DNA of 29,316 nucleotides, from the NCBI GenBank assembly GCA_026391115.1, contig JAPLER010000027.1, forward strand, positions 1-29,316. Reading direction: 5' to 3'. The position numbers and the translations under genes are program-made. Within the stretch, counting starts at the first letter, position 1, and every line of letters starts with the position of its first letter. The stretch is from Bacteroidota bacterium (GTDB lineage Bacteria; Bacteroidota; Bacteroidia; Chitinophagales; Chitinophagaceae). This document shows, piece after piece, positions 1 through 7,900 of the stretch. Below the pieces are notes generated by a model. The model was not told the origin of the DNA. It saw only the letters and a list, made by a program, of their open reading frames with translations, and ran no database searches.

Positions 1-169
1 GGTGGTAAAATTCCCCTTCTGTGAAGGGGTGCAGGGGTAGTTTAATAAAAGGTAGTTTAATAAAAAATGCAAGGAGTATTGTGCCATTGTTTATCGCCTG
101 AGTAACAATGACGAATGGAAAAATTAGAAACACCCCTAGCCACTCTACAAGAGGGGAATTTGGAATCCA
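1..169 (+). repeat. Mini-element with the same ends as the DUF559 element
   Basis: The left end (about 7-45) is nearly identical to the repeat at 229-271 that precedes the DUF559 gene. The match continues through the AT-rich leader into an ATGCAAG at 67-73, which corresponds to the first codons of that gene. The frame then stops after 12 codons. The right end (126-169) is an inverted, degenerate copy of the same repeat, with the pieces CACCCCTAG and GAGGGGAATT. It therefore looks like an internally deleted derivative of the element at 229-768. The remaining bases up to 228 show no gene. Confidence 0.6.
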
Positions 170-228
170 GAGGAAGGAAATATTAAGGAGAGTTATATTT
201 TTGTGTTAGTAATTAATCTTCTGTAAGT

Positions 229-271
229 GGTTTAAATTCCCCTTCTGTGAAGGGGTGCAGGGGTAGTTTAA
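229..271 (+). repeat. Left inverted repeat of the DUF559 element
   Basis: A short hairpin (CCCCTTC, loop TGT, GAAGGGG, 242-258) is followed by the G-rich tail GTGCAGGGGTAG. The reverse complement of 727-768 matches this segment over most of about 42 positions, so the two copies bracket the DUF559 gene in opposite orientation. The copy at 7-45 is a direct repeat of this one. Confidence 0.75.
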
Positions 272-289
272 AAAGATAGTTTAATAAAT

Positions 290-712
290 ATGCAAGAAAT
301 ACTTACACATATTAATCAAATACCTATCCGAAAAAACTTCATTGATAACTTACCCTATAACCCCACACTTAAACTACTTGCAAGAGAAAAACGTAAAGCT
401 GGCATTTTAAGTGAAGTATTATTTTGGCAACAGGTTCGAGCCAAACAATTTCATAATATTGATTTTGACAGACAAAGAATAATAGGTAATTATATAGTTG
501 ACTTTTATATAAAAGCACTTGGATTGGTAATAGAGATAGATGGCATTAGCCACGAGGATAAAATGGAATATGATACAGAAAGGCAGCGATATTTAGAAGC
601 ACAAGGTTTAAAAGTTTTTAGAGTAACTGATGGTGAAGTAAAGAAAGAAATTTTAGATGTTATGGAACGATTGAAAGCATTTATTATTGATGCGTATGGA
701 ATAAGTATTTAA
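290..712 (+). CDS. DUF559 / Vsr-like endonuclease-domain protein
   Basis: A 140-residue protein of the DUF559 family, which has a Vsr/restriction-endonuclease-like fold. Visible motifs are SEVLFWQQVR with E42, a DFDRQR segment ending near R63, IVDFY with D71, and VIEIDG with E82 and D84, followed by H88. The C-terminal part is DTERQRYLEAQGLKVFRV, typical of the family. The acidic residues and Q62 are likely catalytic by analogy with PD-(D/E)xK nucleases. The length is usual for the family. The ATG at 290 begins directly after the left repeat leader, and the right inverted repeat starts 15 bases after the stop codon, so gene and repeats appear to form one unit. A substrate is not known to me. 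A role in moving or maintaining the flanking repeats is inference. Confidence 0.85.
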   Translation: MQEILTHINQIPIRKNFIDNLPYNPTLKLLAREKRKAGILSEVLFWQQVRAKQFHNIDFDRQRIIGNYIVDFYIKALGLVIEIDGISHEDKMEYDTERQRYLEAQGLKVFRVTDGEVKKEILDVMERLKAFIIDAYGISI

Positions 713-726
713 TCATTTGTGTAATT

Positions 727-768
727 GAAACCACCCCTGCACCCCTCCAAGGGAGGGGAATTAAAACC
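727..768 (-). repeat. Right inverted repeat of the DUF559 element
   Basis: Reads CACCCCTGCACCCC, then the hairpin CCCTCCAAGGGAGGGG and AATTAAAACC. It is the reverse complement of the left repeat at 229-271 with a few differences, including changes in the hairpin arms that keep pairing. It could also act as a hairpin downstream of the gene, although no long T run follows. Confidence 0.75.
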
Positions 769-770
769 AG

Positions 771-842
771 CCCCTAGAGCAATGCTCGTAACCTTCGCAA
801 AAGCGTTGCTTTTTATCGGTTATTTCCAAGAGAGGGGAATTG
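771..842. repeat. G/C-rich repeat with nested hairpin insertion, copy 1
   Basis: The copy begins CCCCTAG and ends in a degenerate form of the GAGGGGAATT right end, like the repeat at 126-169. Between these parts are about 45 extra bases with a hairpin: AGCAATGCT (778-786) can pair with AGCGTTGCT (802-810), including one G-T wobble. The same arrangement recurs at 1037-1110, so the insertion is itself a repeat. Confidence 0.6.
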
Positions 843-844
843 GA

Positions 845-985
845 AGCCTCCGCAACAAAAACATATTCACAAGCTTAACCTTCACTATACACCTAGCCCC
901 ATCAAGGCACCATCAGAAAATGAGCTGTATATCATTTTCTGGGCACTTTTTTGTTTCTTTTTTGTGCAAGCAAAAAAGAAAATAA
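845..985 (+). repeat. Double-hairpin element, copy 1
   Basis: After a lead shared with 2630-2700 there are two hairpins. The first pairs CAGAAAATGA (914-923) with TCATTTTCTG (932-941) around the loop GCTGTATA. The second pairs TTCTTTTTTG (955-964) with CAAAAAAGAA (971-980) around TGCAAG. The open reading frame across 725-985 merely reads through these repeats and is not a credible gene. Bases 986-1036 hold nothing recognisable. Confidence 0.7.
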
Positions 986-1036
986 AAAAATAGAGGTTTC
1001 CCTACTCAGGTTCGTACCCACAAATCAGCAAAAAAT

Positions 1037-1110
1037 CACCCCTAGAGCAATGCTCGTAACCATCGTAAAAGCTTTGCTTTTTCTCTTTTACCTCCAAGGG
1101 AGGGGAATTT
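1037..1110. repeat. G/C-rich repeat with nested hairpin insertion, copy 2
   Basis: Begins CACCCCTAG and ends with CCTCCAAGGGAGGGGAATTT. In between is the inserted segment AGCAATGCTCGTAACC..., matching the copy at 771-842 with several substitutions. The copy ends 47 bases before the rmuC start codon. Confidence 0.65.
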
Positions 1111-1157
1111 ATAGCGAGTTAAAATAACATTGTGATAAATAATAATTAAATTCGCAA

Positions 1158-2597
1158 ATGCAAGAAACCTATATATTCCTTTCTGTTATTGCCATTCTAT
1201 TAATCGTTATTCTGATTCGTGTTTTTAAAAAAGAAACGAAAGAAGAAAGCATAGAACTAGCTGCAATAAAAAATTCGATAGCAGTCCTCACACAACATTT
1301 AAAAGACACTGAAAGAAATTTAAAAACCGAGTTTGTAACCAATAGAAAAGAAAGTGCAGATATTGCTACAAGTTTAAGAACAGAACTGGGTAACCAATTG
1401 AATCAATTTACCCAAACATTTTTAGAGCAACTGACTGTGCTTACAAAATTGATTGAAGAAAAATTTACCGCTTTTCAAAATGTAATTGACAACAACAATA
1501 AAGACAGCAGAAAAGAACTGAAAGATAACTTAGACCTTTTTAAAAAAGAATTAAACGATGCTTTAAAAGATTATAAAGACCGATTGAAAGAAGAGTTTGT
1601 TGCTTTTGAAAAGCATCAAGCATTGCAAAACGAATCGAACAATGAAAAGTTGAACGAGATAAAAACAACTTTGGAAAGCTCCATCAAAAATTTGCAGCAG
1701 GGCAATGAAAAGAAGTTGGAGGAAATGCGAAACACGGTTGAGTCGTTTGAATTAGTGAGTAAAAATTTAGAATCGGTGCAAAAAGGTTTGGGCGAAATGC
1801 AATCTTTAGCAGTTGGTGTGGGTGATTTGAAAAAAGTATTAAGCAATGTAAAAACAAGAGGCACACTTGGAGAAATTCAGTTGTCGAATATTTTGGAACA
1901 AATACTTGCACCCGAACAATATGAAATAAATACCATCACCAAACAAGGCACCAACAATAGGGTTGAGTTTGCCATTAAGATTCCACAACAACATCAAGAC
2001 AATAAAATGTTGTTGATGCCGATTGATTCAAAATTTCCGATAGAAGATTATTACACTTTGCTGGCAGCGTATGATGCAAGCGATGCAGTAGCGGCAGATG
2101 CAGCAGGTAAAGCATTAGAAAATGCTATTAAAAAAGCAGCAAAAGATATTCACGAAAAATATATTAACCCACCCGATACTTCAGAAATTGGCTTGTTGTT
2201 TTTACCCATAGAAGGTTTGTATGCAGAAGCCGTGCGTCGCCCAGCATTAATGGAAACATTGCAAAAGGAATATCAGATTATATTAACTGGTCCAACTACT
2301 TTATCTGCCATTCTTTCTACCATTTCTTTTGGCTATAAAACAATGGCACTCGAACAAAGAAGTGGTGAGATAAAGAAAACATTGAGTGCTGTGAAAACAG
2401 AGTTTGGAAAATTTGGAGACGTATTAAAAAAAGCACAGGAAAAAATAAATAAAGCCAGTGAGGATATTGATGAATTGGTTGGTGCCAGAACAAAAAAAAT
2501 TAATGCAAGATTGAAATCGTTTGAAGAATTGCCAGCAGCTGAAACAAAGTCTCTTTTGGATGCGAATAATGAGATGGATGTAGCTGATGAAAATTAA
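1158..2597 (+). CDS. rmuC: DNA recombination protein RmuC
   Basis: A 479-residue RmuC-family protein, a family linked to limiting inverted-repeat recombination and thought to act as a membrane-anchored nuclease-like protein. Residues 5-23 form an N-terminal membrane segment. Residues about 30-210 are Lys/Glu-rich and predicted coiled coil. The RmuC core follows, with TLGEIQLSNILEQ near 235-247 and the characteristic MPIDSKFPIEDY near 288-299. GLLFLPIEGLYAEAV and GPTTLSAILSTISFGYKTMAL follow further on. Length and order fit the family. The start ATG is the first in frame and is followed at once by the membrane segment. The motif TAAATTCG (1147-1154) ends only three bases before the ATG. If it is a real -7 box, the message would be almost leaderless. 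The gene lies in a repeat-rich region with no operon partner. Confidence 0.93.
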   Translation: MQETYIFLSVIAILLIVILIRVFKKETKEESIELAAIKNSIAVLTQHLKDTERNLKTEFVTNRKESADIATSLRTELGNQLNQFTQTFLEQLTVLTKLIEEKFTAFQNVIDNNNKDSRKELKDNLDLFKKELNDALKDYKDRLKEEFVAFEKHQALQNESNNEKLNEIKTTLESSIKNLQQGNEKKLEEMRNTVESFELVSKNLESVQKGLGEMQSLAVGVGDLKKVLSNVKTRGTLGEIQLSNILEQILAPEQYEINTITKQGTNNRVEFAIKIPQQHQDNKMLLMPIDSKFPIEDYYTLLAAYDASDAVAADAAGKALENAIKKAAKDIHEKYINPPDTSEIGLLFLPIEGLYAEAVRRPALMETLQKEYQIILTGPTTLSAILSTISFGYKTMALEQRSGEIKKTLSAVKTEFGKFGDVLKKAQEKINKASEDIDELVGARTKKINARLKSFEELPAAETKSLLDANNEMDVADEN

Positions 2598-2601
2598 TCA
2601 C

Positions 2602-3200
2602 CCTTGCACCACTTAGCAGGAGAGGAATGTGAGCCGCCACAACCCAAACATATTCCACAGTTTAATGTTTACTATGTATCCAAGCCCAATCAGGGTACTA
2701 TCGGAAAATGAGCTGTATATCATTTTCCGGGTACTTTTTTGTACAAGCAAAAAAGTAAAGAATAAAAAACATACAATGTTTAAGCTTCCTAAGACAAGAA
2801 CCTTCGAAATGACAAAGATAGATTTCTCCTATCGTCGAAATGACGAAGAGAAGCAAAAGCCCAATCTTTACTATGCATCCAAGCCCAATCAGGGTAGTAT
2901 CGGAAAATGAGCTGTATATCATTTTCCGGGTACTTTTTTGTTACTTTTTTGTACAAGCAAAAAAGTAAGGAATAAAAAACATACAATGTTTAAGCTTCCT
3001 AAAGCAACAACCTTCGAAATGACGAAGATAGAGATTGCTTCTTGCCTCGCAATGACGAAGAGAAGCAAAAAGCTCAATGTTTACTTTGGACCCAAGTCCA
3101 ATCAAGGAATCATCAGATTTCGGGGCTGTATTCCGAAATCTGTGTATTTTTTGTTACTTTTTTGTACAAGCAAAAAAGTAAAGAACAAACACACACAATG
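2602..3200 (+). repeat. Tandem array of three double-hairpin elements
   Basis: The gene-free stretch 2598-3358 consists mostly of three copies of a unit of about 200 bp. The units start near 2640, 2866 and 3080; the CAAGCCCAAT marker recurs 199 bases apart and then, as CAAGTCCAAT, 213 bases further on. Each unit has hairpin 1 (arms 2702-2711/2720-2729, 2901-2910/2919-2928, 3114-3123/3133-3142) with the conserved loop GCTGTAT. Each also has hairpin 2, TACTTTTTTG, loop TACAAG, CAAAAAAGTA (2732-2757, 2942-2967, 3155-3180). Between units are short segments containing CGAAATGACGAAG. The array starts with a decayed G/C-rich repeat (2602-2627). Frames open across this stretch differ in phase from unit to unit and give no protein family. 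Confidence 0.8.
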
Positions 3201-3302
3201 TTTAATCGTCCCAAGACAATACCCCTGAAACGCTGTGGTAAAAAAGCTGCTTAGCAATAACATTACACACCCACTCCATCTCTTTCGACATCAGAATGGA
3301 AT

Positions 3303-3338
3303 ATAAAAAAACAGAGCTCCTGTAAGGAAGCTCTGTTG
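3303..3338 (-). terminator. Terminator of the FKBP gene
   Basis: Read on the minus strand, ACAGAGCT (3336-3329) pairs with AGCTCTGT (3318-3311), followed by a run of T. It lies just beyond the stop codon of the FKBP gene, as expected of an intrinsic terminator. Confidence 0.8.
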
Positions 3339-3358
3339 AAAAGAATTGAGAATAACAA

Positions 3359-4489
3359 TTATGGTTTTGTGTTGCTGGTTTCTTTGGGCAACGGAATAGC
3401 ATTGTTTGTACTTTCTGGTTCTATATTTTTAATAGCTTCAACTGGTTTTAGCATTTTTAAAGTATCGTTAACTGGTGCAGGTTTAGGAGGGGGTGGTGCA
3501 GGGTGTTTGCTGCTCAGCAATTCCACATCAAATAATAAAATAGAATTGGCAGGAATACCTTTTGGATTAGCTCCACTTCCTGGACGTGCCTGTGCACCAT
3601 AAGCCATTGTAGAAGGGATATAAAACACTGCTTTAGAGCCAGTTTTTAAAAGGGCTACACCTTCGTCCCAACCTTTAATAACCGCACTTCTACCCAATGG
3701 AAACTGGTAGGGTTGTGTGTGTTTAAATGCAGTATCGGTATTGCTGTCAAATTTGGTTCCATCCAGCAATGTACCTGTATAGTTCATAGAAACACTATCG
3801 CCAGTCATAGGTTTTTCTCCCGTGCCTTCTGCTGTAATGGTATAATATAAGCCAGATGCTGTTTTGGTAGGTGTTAAGTGGTTTTTGGTAAAATAAGCTT
3901 TTAGTGTTTTATCGTCCTTGGCTAATTGCTTGGCTTCTGCTGCTTTTTGTTTTGCCTGCTGCTCTTGCATTTGTTTCATAAAAGCTGCTTGTTGCTCTTT
4001 TTGCACCTGCTCTTTAGATTTGATAGACACCAGCTTAATAAAATACTGCACTTTATCGCCGGGTTTAATAAAATCGGGCATCTTAGCCTTCGAGCCTTTA
4101 AATAATGCTACTGCATCTACCACACAGGTAATGCTGTCTCCGGGTGTCATTAAACTGATGGCTTCAATCAGGTCGCCTTTAAAAGAAGGTTTTGTTACAC
4201 CATAAACACCTGGTTTGCCTTTAAATGCAATAGCTGTGCTGTACACGATTCTGTTATTACAAAATGATTGCATACTCAGCGAAACCTGATCCCCTTCCTG
4301 TGGGTTGGGCGTAGAGGTTTTATTAATGATAAACGCATACTTTAATTGTGGGTTAATGGTTTTGTAAGTGAAGTTACTTACAGGTGGGGGAGCTGGTGGT
4401 GGAGGCGGTCCTGGCTGGTTATTTTGTGCTATTGCAGCAATACTTACCATACAACTGGCCATCAGCAAATGAAGTCTTTGTAGTTTCAT
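3359..4489 (-). CDS. Exported FKBP-type peptidyl-prolyl isomerase with two FKBP-like domains
   Basis: A 376-residue protein that should catalyse prolyl cis-trans isomerisation outside the cytoplasm. Residues 1-22 are a signal peptide ending AAIAQ. A Pro-rich linker (28-36) follows. Residues about 40-155 look like a degenerate FKBP fold (GDQVSLSMQ..., FKGDLIEAISLMTPGDSI, IKPGDKVQYFIKLVSI). A Lys/Gln-rich helix spans about 160-195. The C-terminal domain (about 205-326) is canonical, with Y237, F247, D248, W274 and Y297 in the expected contexts VSMNYTG, TKFDS, IKGWDEG and AYGAQ. A low-complexity Pro-rich tail ends the protein. The gene is divergent from rpoB, with 435 bases between their start codons. 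The domain call is secure; the substrate is unknown. Confidence 0.92.
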   Translation of the reverse strand: MKLQRLHLLMASCMVSIAAIAQNNQPGPPPPPAPPPVSNFTYKTINPQLKYAFIINKTSTPNPQEGDQVSLSMQSFCNNRIVYSTAIAFKGKPGVYGVTKPSFKGDLIEAISLMTPGDSITCVVDAVALFKGSKAKMPDFIKPGDKVQYFIKLVSIKSKEQVQKEQQAAFMKQMQEQQAKQKAAEAKQLAKDDKTLKAYFTKNHLTPTKTASGLYYTITAEGTGEKPMTGDSVSMNYTGTLLDGTKFDSNTDTAFKHTQPYQFPLGRSAVIKGWDEGVALLKTGSKAVFYIPSTMAYGAQARPGSGANPKGIPANSILLFDVELLSSKHPAPPPPKPAPVNDTLKMLKPVEAIKNIEPESTNNAIPLPKETSNTKP

Positions 4490-4529
4490 TTAGTTTAAAA
4501 TTTATAGGTTTTTTTAAAGTTTGAGGGGG

Positions 4530-4537
4530 CAAAAATA
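4530..4537 (-). promoter_or_regulatory. Candidate -7 box for the FKBP gene
   Basis: The minus strand reads TATTTTTG, a perfect TAnnTTTG Bacteroidota -7 motif, about 40 bases upstream of the FKBP start codon. No good -33 TTTG is seen at the usual spacing, so the call is moderate. Confidence 0.45.
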
Positions 4538-4643
4538 AACAAATGTTAGATAGCAGAGCACATTTGGTAATTAGAAAATAATAATGGAAACGCCCAATTC
4601 TCATATCCGTGCTTTTGTGGTAAAAATAATCACTCCTTATAGA

Positions 4644-4687
4644 AACTCCCACGTAACTCCCACGTAACGCCCACGTAACTCCCACTT
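4644..4687 (+). repeat. Four 11-bp direct repeats upstream of rpoB
   Basis: Four head-to-tail units of AACTCCCACGT (4644-4654, 4655-4665, 4666-4676 with one change, 4677-4687 with one change). They lie between the divergent FKBP and rpoB promoters. The period is close to one helical turn. The small reading frame across this part on the minus strand is taken as chance. Confidence 0.85.
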
Positions 4688-4816
4688 AGGATTATTGATG
4701 ACTTACAAAAACAACGACAACGGGACTTAGTTAGTCAATATCAAATTTGCTGATAACCGTAAACGGATAAATAAAAAAACCTCAAAAACTTTTCCCCACA
4801 TATACATCAAAACCCC

Positions 4817-4824
4817 TACTTTTG
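4817..4824 (+). promoter_or_regulatory. Candidate rpoB -7 promoter box
   Basis: TACTTTTG fits TAnnTTTG exactly and would give a leader of roughly 95 bases before the rpoB ATG. TTTC at 4791-4794 could be a weak -33 element, with 22 bases between the two, slightly longer than usual. The leader also holds CACTAGGGGCTTTG but no clear ribosomal-protein binding structure was seen. Confidence 0.5.
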
Positions 4825-4924
4825 CCAACCTTATTAATTTGGGTTAGGTATCGCTATATACACTAGGGGCTTTGTAATAGCTTTAAAACCACGTCTTCAT
4901 TAGCAAAAAACAGGATTTTTATAT

Positions 4925-7900
4925 ATGTCTACAAACACAATCAACGGCAGAATTAATTTTGGTAAAACAAAACATCTTGCCGACACTCCTGATTTATTAG
5001 ATATTCAGTTAGAATCTTTCAGAGAGTTTTTCCAGTTGGAAACAACACCAGACAAACGTAATCACGAGGGTTTATTTAAAGTATTTAAAGAAAACTTTCC
5101 TATTACTGACACACGTAACATCTTCGTGTTAGAGTTTTTAGATTATTTTATTGATCCACCACGTTACACTATAGTAGAGTGTATGGAGCGTGGTTTAACT
5201 TACGCTGTGCCTTTAAAAGCCAAATTGCGTTTAAGTTGTAACGACGAAGAGCACGTAGATTTCCAAACCATCGTTCAGGATGTGTTCTTAGGAAACATTC
5301 CTTATATGACACCAAGAGGAACATTTGTTGTTAATGGTGCTGAGCGTGTAATTGTATCTCAGTTACATCGTTCACCAGGGGTATTCTTTGGTCAATCTAC
5401 TCACCCTAATGGAACAAAAATCTATTCGGCACGTGTTATTCCTTTTAAAGGAGCGTGGATGGAGTTTGCTACAGACATTAACAATGTGATGTATGCCTAC
5501 ATTGATAGAAAGAAAAAGTTCCCAGTAACTACATTATTACGTTCTATTGGCTTTGAAACGGATAAAGATATTTTGGAATTGTTTGGTATGGCAGACGAAG
5601 TAGCTGTAGATGCCAAAACATTAGAAAGTTATTTGGGTAAAAAATTAGCTGCTCGTGTGTTACGCACTTGGGTAGAGGATTTTGTGGATGAGGATACTGG
5701 TGAGGTGGTAAGTATTGAGCGTAACGAGATTGTAATGGAGCGTGATACAGTTTTAGATGAAGATGGTATTGAAACTATTGTTGAAATGGGTATTCAATCA
5801 ATCTTTATTCAAAAAGAAGAATTGGGCGGAGACTATGCTATCATCTACAACACATTAAATAAAGATACTTCAAACAGTGAGTTAGAAGCGGTACAGCACA
5901 TTTATCGTCAATTGCGTGGTGCTGATGCTCCAGATAATGAAACTGCTCGTGGTATTATTGATAAATTATTCTTTAGTGATAAGCGTTATGACCTTGGAGA
6001 AGTAGGGCGTTATAAAGTAAACAGAAAGCTTGAACATCCTATTCCTTTAGAGAAAAAAGTATTAACAAAACAAGATATTATTGAAATTGTTAAATACTTG
6101 GTACGTTTAACAAATGCTAAAGCAGAGATTGATGATATTGATCACTTATCAAATCGTCGTGTAAGAACAGTTGGAGAACAATTGTATGCACAATTTGGAG
6201 TAGGTTTAGCTCGTATGGCTCGTACTATTCGTGAAAGAATGAACGTAAGAGACAATGAGGTATTTACACCAGTTGACTTGATTAATGCTCGTACATTATC
6301 TGCTGTTATTAACTCATTCTTTGGTACATCACAGTTATCTCAGTTCTTAGATCAAACCAATCCATTATCAGAAATTACGCACAAACGTCGTATTTCTGCA
6401 TTAGGGCCAGGTGGTTTAAGTAGAGAAAGAGCTGGTTTTGAGGTGCGTGACGTACACTACTCTCACTACGGTCGCTTATGTACTATTGAAACACCAGAGG
6501 GACCAAACATTGGTTTGATTTCTACACTTTGCGTACACGCTGCTATTAATGATATGGGCTTTATAGAAACCCCTTATCGTAAAGTAGACAACGGAAGAGT
6601 GAATTTGAAAGAAACTAAATACATGAGTGCAGAGGAAGAAGAAGACAAAAAAATTGCACAAAGTAATACACCAATTGATGATAAAGGTAATTTCTTAGAA
6701 GAGAAAATTGTAAGTAGAGATACAGGCGATTTCCCAATCCTTGATAAAGCAGATGTTCAATATATGGACGTTGCACCAAATCAGATTGTAGGTTTATCAG
6801 CTTCTCTTATTCCTTTCTTGGAGCATGATGATGCCAACCGTGCTTTGATGGGATCGAATATGCAACGTCAGGCTGTACCATTGATAAGAATGGATGCACC
6901 AATTGTGGGTACAGGCTTAGAGGCAAAAGCTGCATTGGATGCTCGTATCCAAATTCACGCAGAGGGGAATGGAGTTGTAGAGTTTGTTGATAGTAAAGAA
7001 ATACATATTCGTTACGATAGAAATGATACAGACAGATTGATTTCTTTTGATAATGATTTGATGGTTTACCAATTAACTAAATTCGTTAAAACCAACCAAT
7101 CAACTTGTATCAACTTGCGTCCTGCTGTTAAAAAAGGACAAAAAGTAAAAAGAGGTGATTTCTTAACTGAAGGTTATGCTACTCAAAACGGCGAATTGGC
7201 TTTAGGTAGAAACCTTGTGGTTGCTTTTATGCCTTGGAAAGGTTACAACTTTGAGGATGCGATTGTAATTAATGAAAAAGTTGTGCGTGAAGATTTATTT
7301 ACTTCATTGCACATTGACGAATATGAATTAGAAGTTAGAGATACTAAATTGGGAGAGGAAGAGTTAACTAATGATATTCCTAACGTAAGTGAAGAAGCTA
7401 CTAAAGACCTTGATGAACATGGTATAGTGCGTATTGGTGCTACAATTAAAGAAGGTGATATATTAATTGGAAAAATTACACCAAAAGGTGAGAGTGATCC
7501 TACGCCTGAGGAAAAATTATTACGTGCAATCTTTGGCGACAAAGCAGGTGATGCTAAAGACGCTTCTTTAAAAGCTCCTAACGGAACTGAAGGTACTGTA
7601 ATTGACAAGAAATTATTCCAAAGAGCTGTAAAAGATAAGAATTCTAAAGTACGTGAAAAAGCTGCTCTAGAAAAAGTTGAGAAAGCATATCATATTGTTG
7701 TTGACGCTTTAAGAGAAAGATTGAACGACAAGTTAACTACGCTTTTAAAAGAAAAAACTAGTGCTGGTGTAACGAATAGTTATGGTGAAGTATTGATTGG
7801 TAAAGGGGTTAAATTTAATGCTAAAAATATTTCATCTTTAGATGTACATGGCATCAATCCACTAGGCTGGACAGGTGAAGAAAGTACTGACCAATCTATC

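Noticed and set aside
725..985. Open frame of 86 codons after the DUF559 gene
   Set aside because: It is a reading of the G/C-rich repeat and the double hairpin; the product has no family features.
2640..3200. CRISPR array
   Set aside because: Units are about 200 bp, only three in number, degenerate, and contain hairpins in place of short direct repeats with unique spacers. No cas gene is near.
2629..3254. Several open frames across the repeat array on both strands
   Set aside because: They follow the repeat units, change phase between units and give low-complexity products.
4419..4685. Minus-strand frame over the 11-bp repeats and the FKBP start
   Set aside because: Its N-terminus is a reading of the tandem repeats, and it overlaps the true FKBP signal peptide in another frame.
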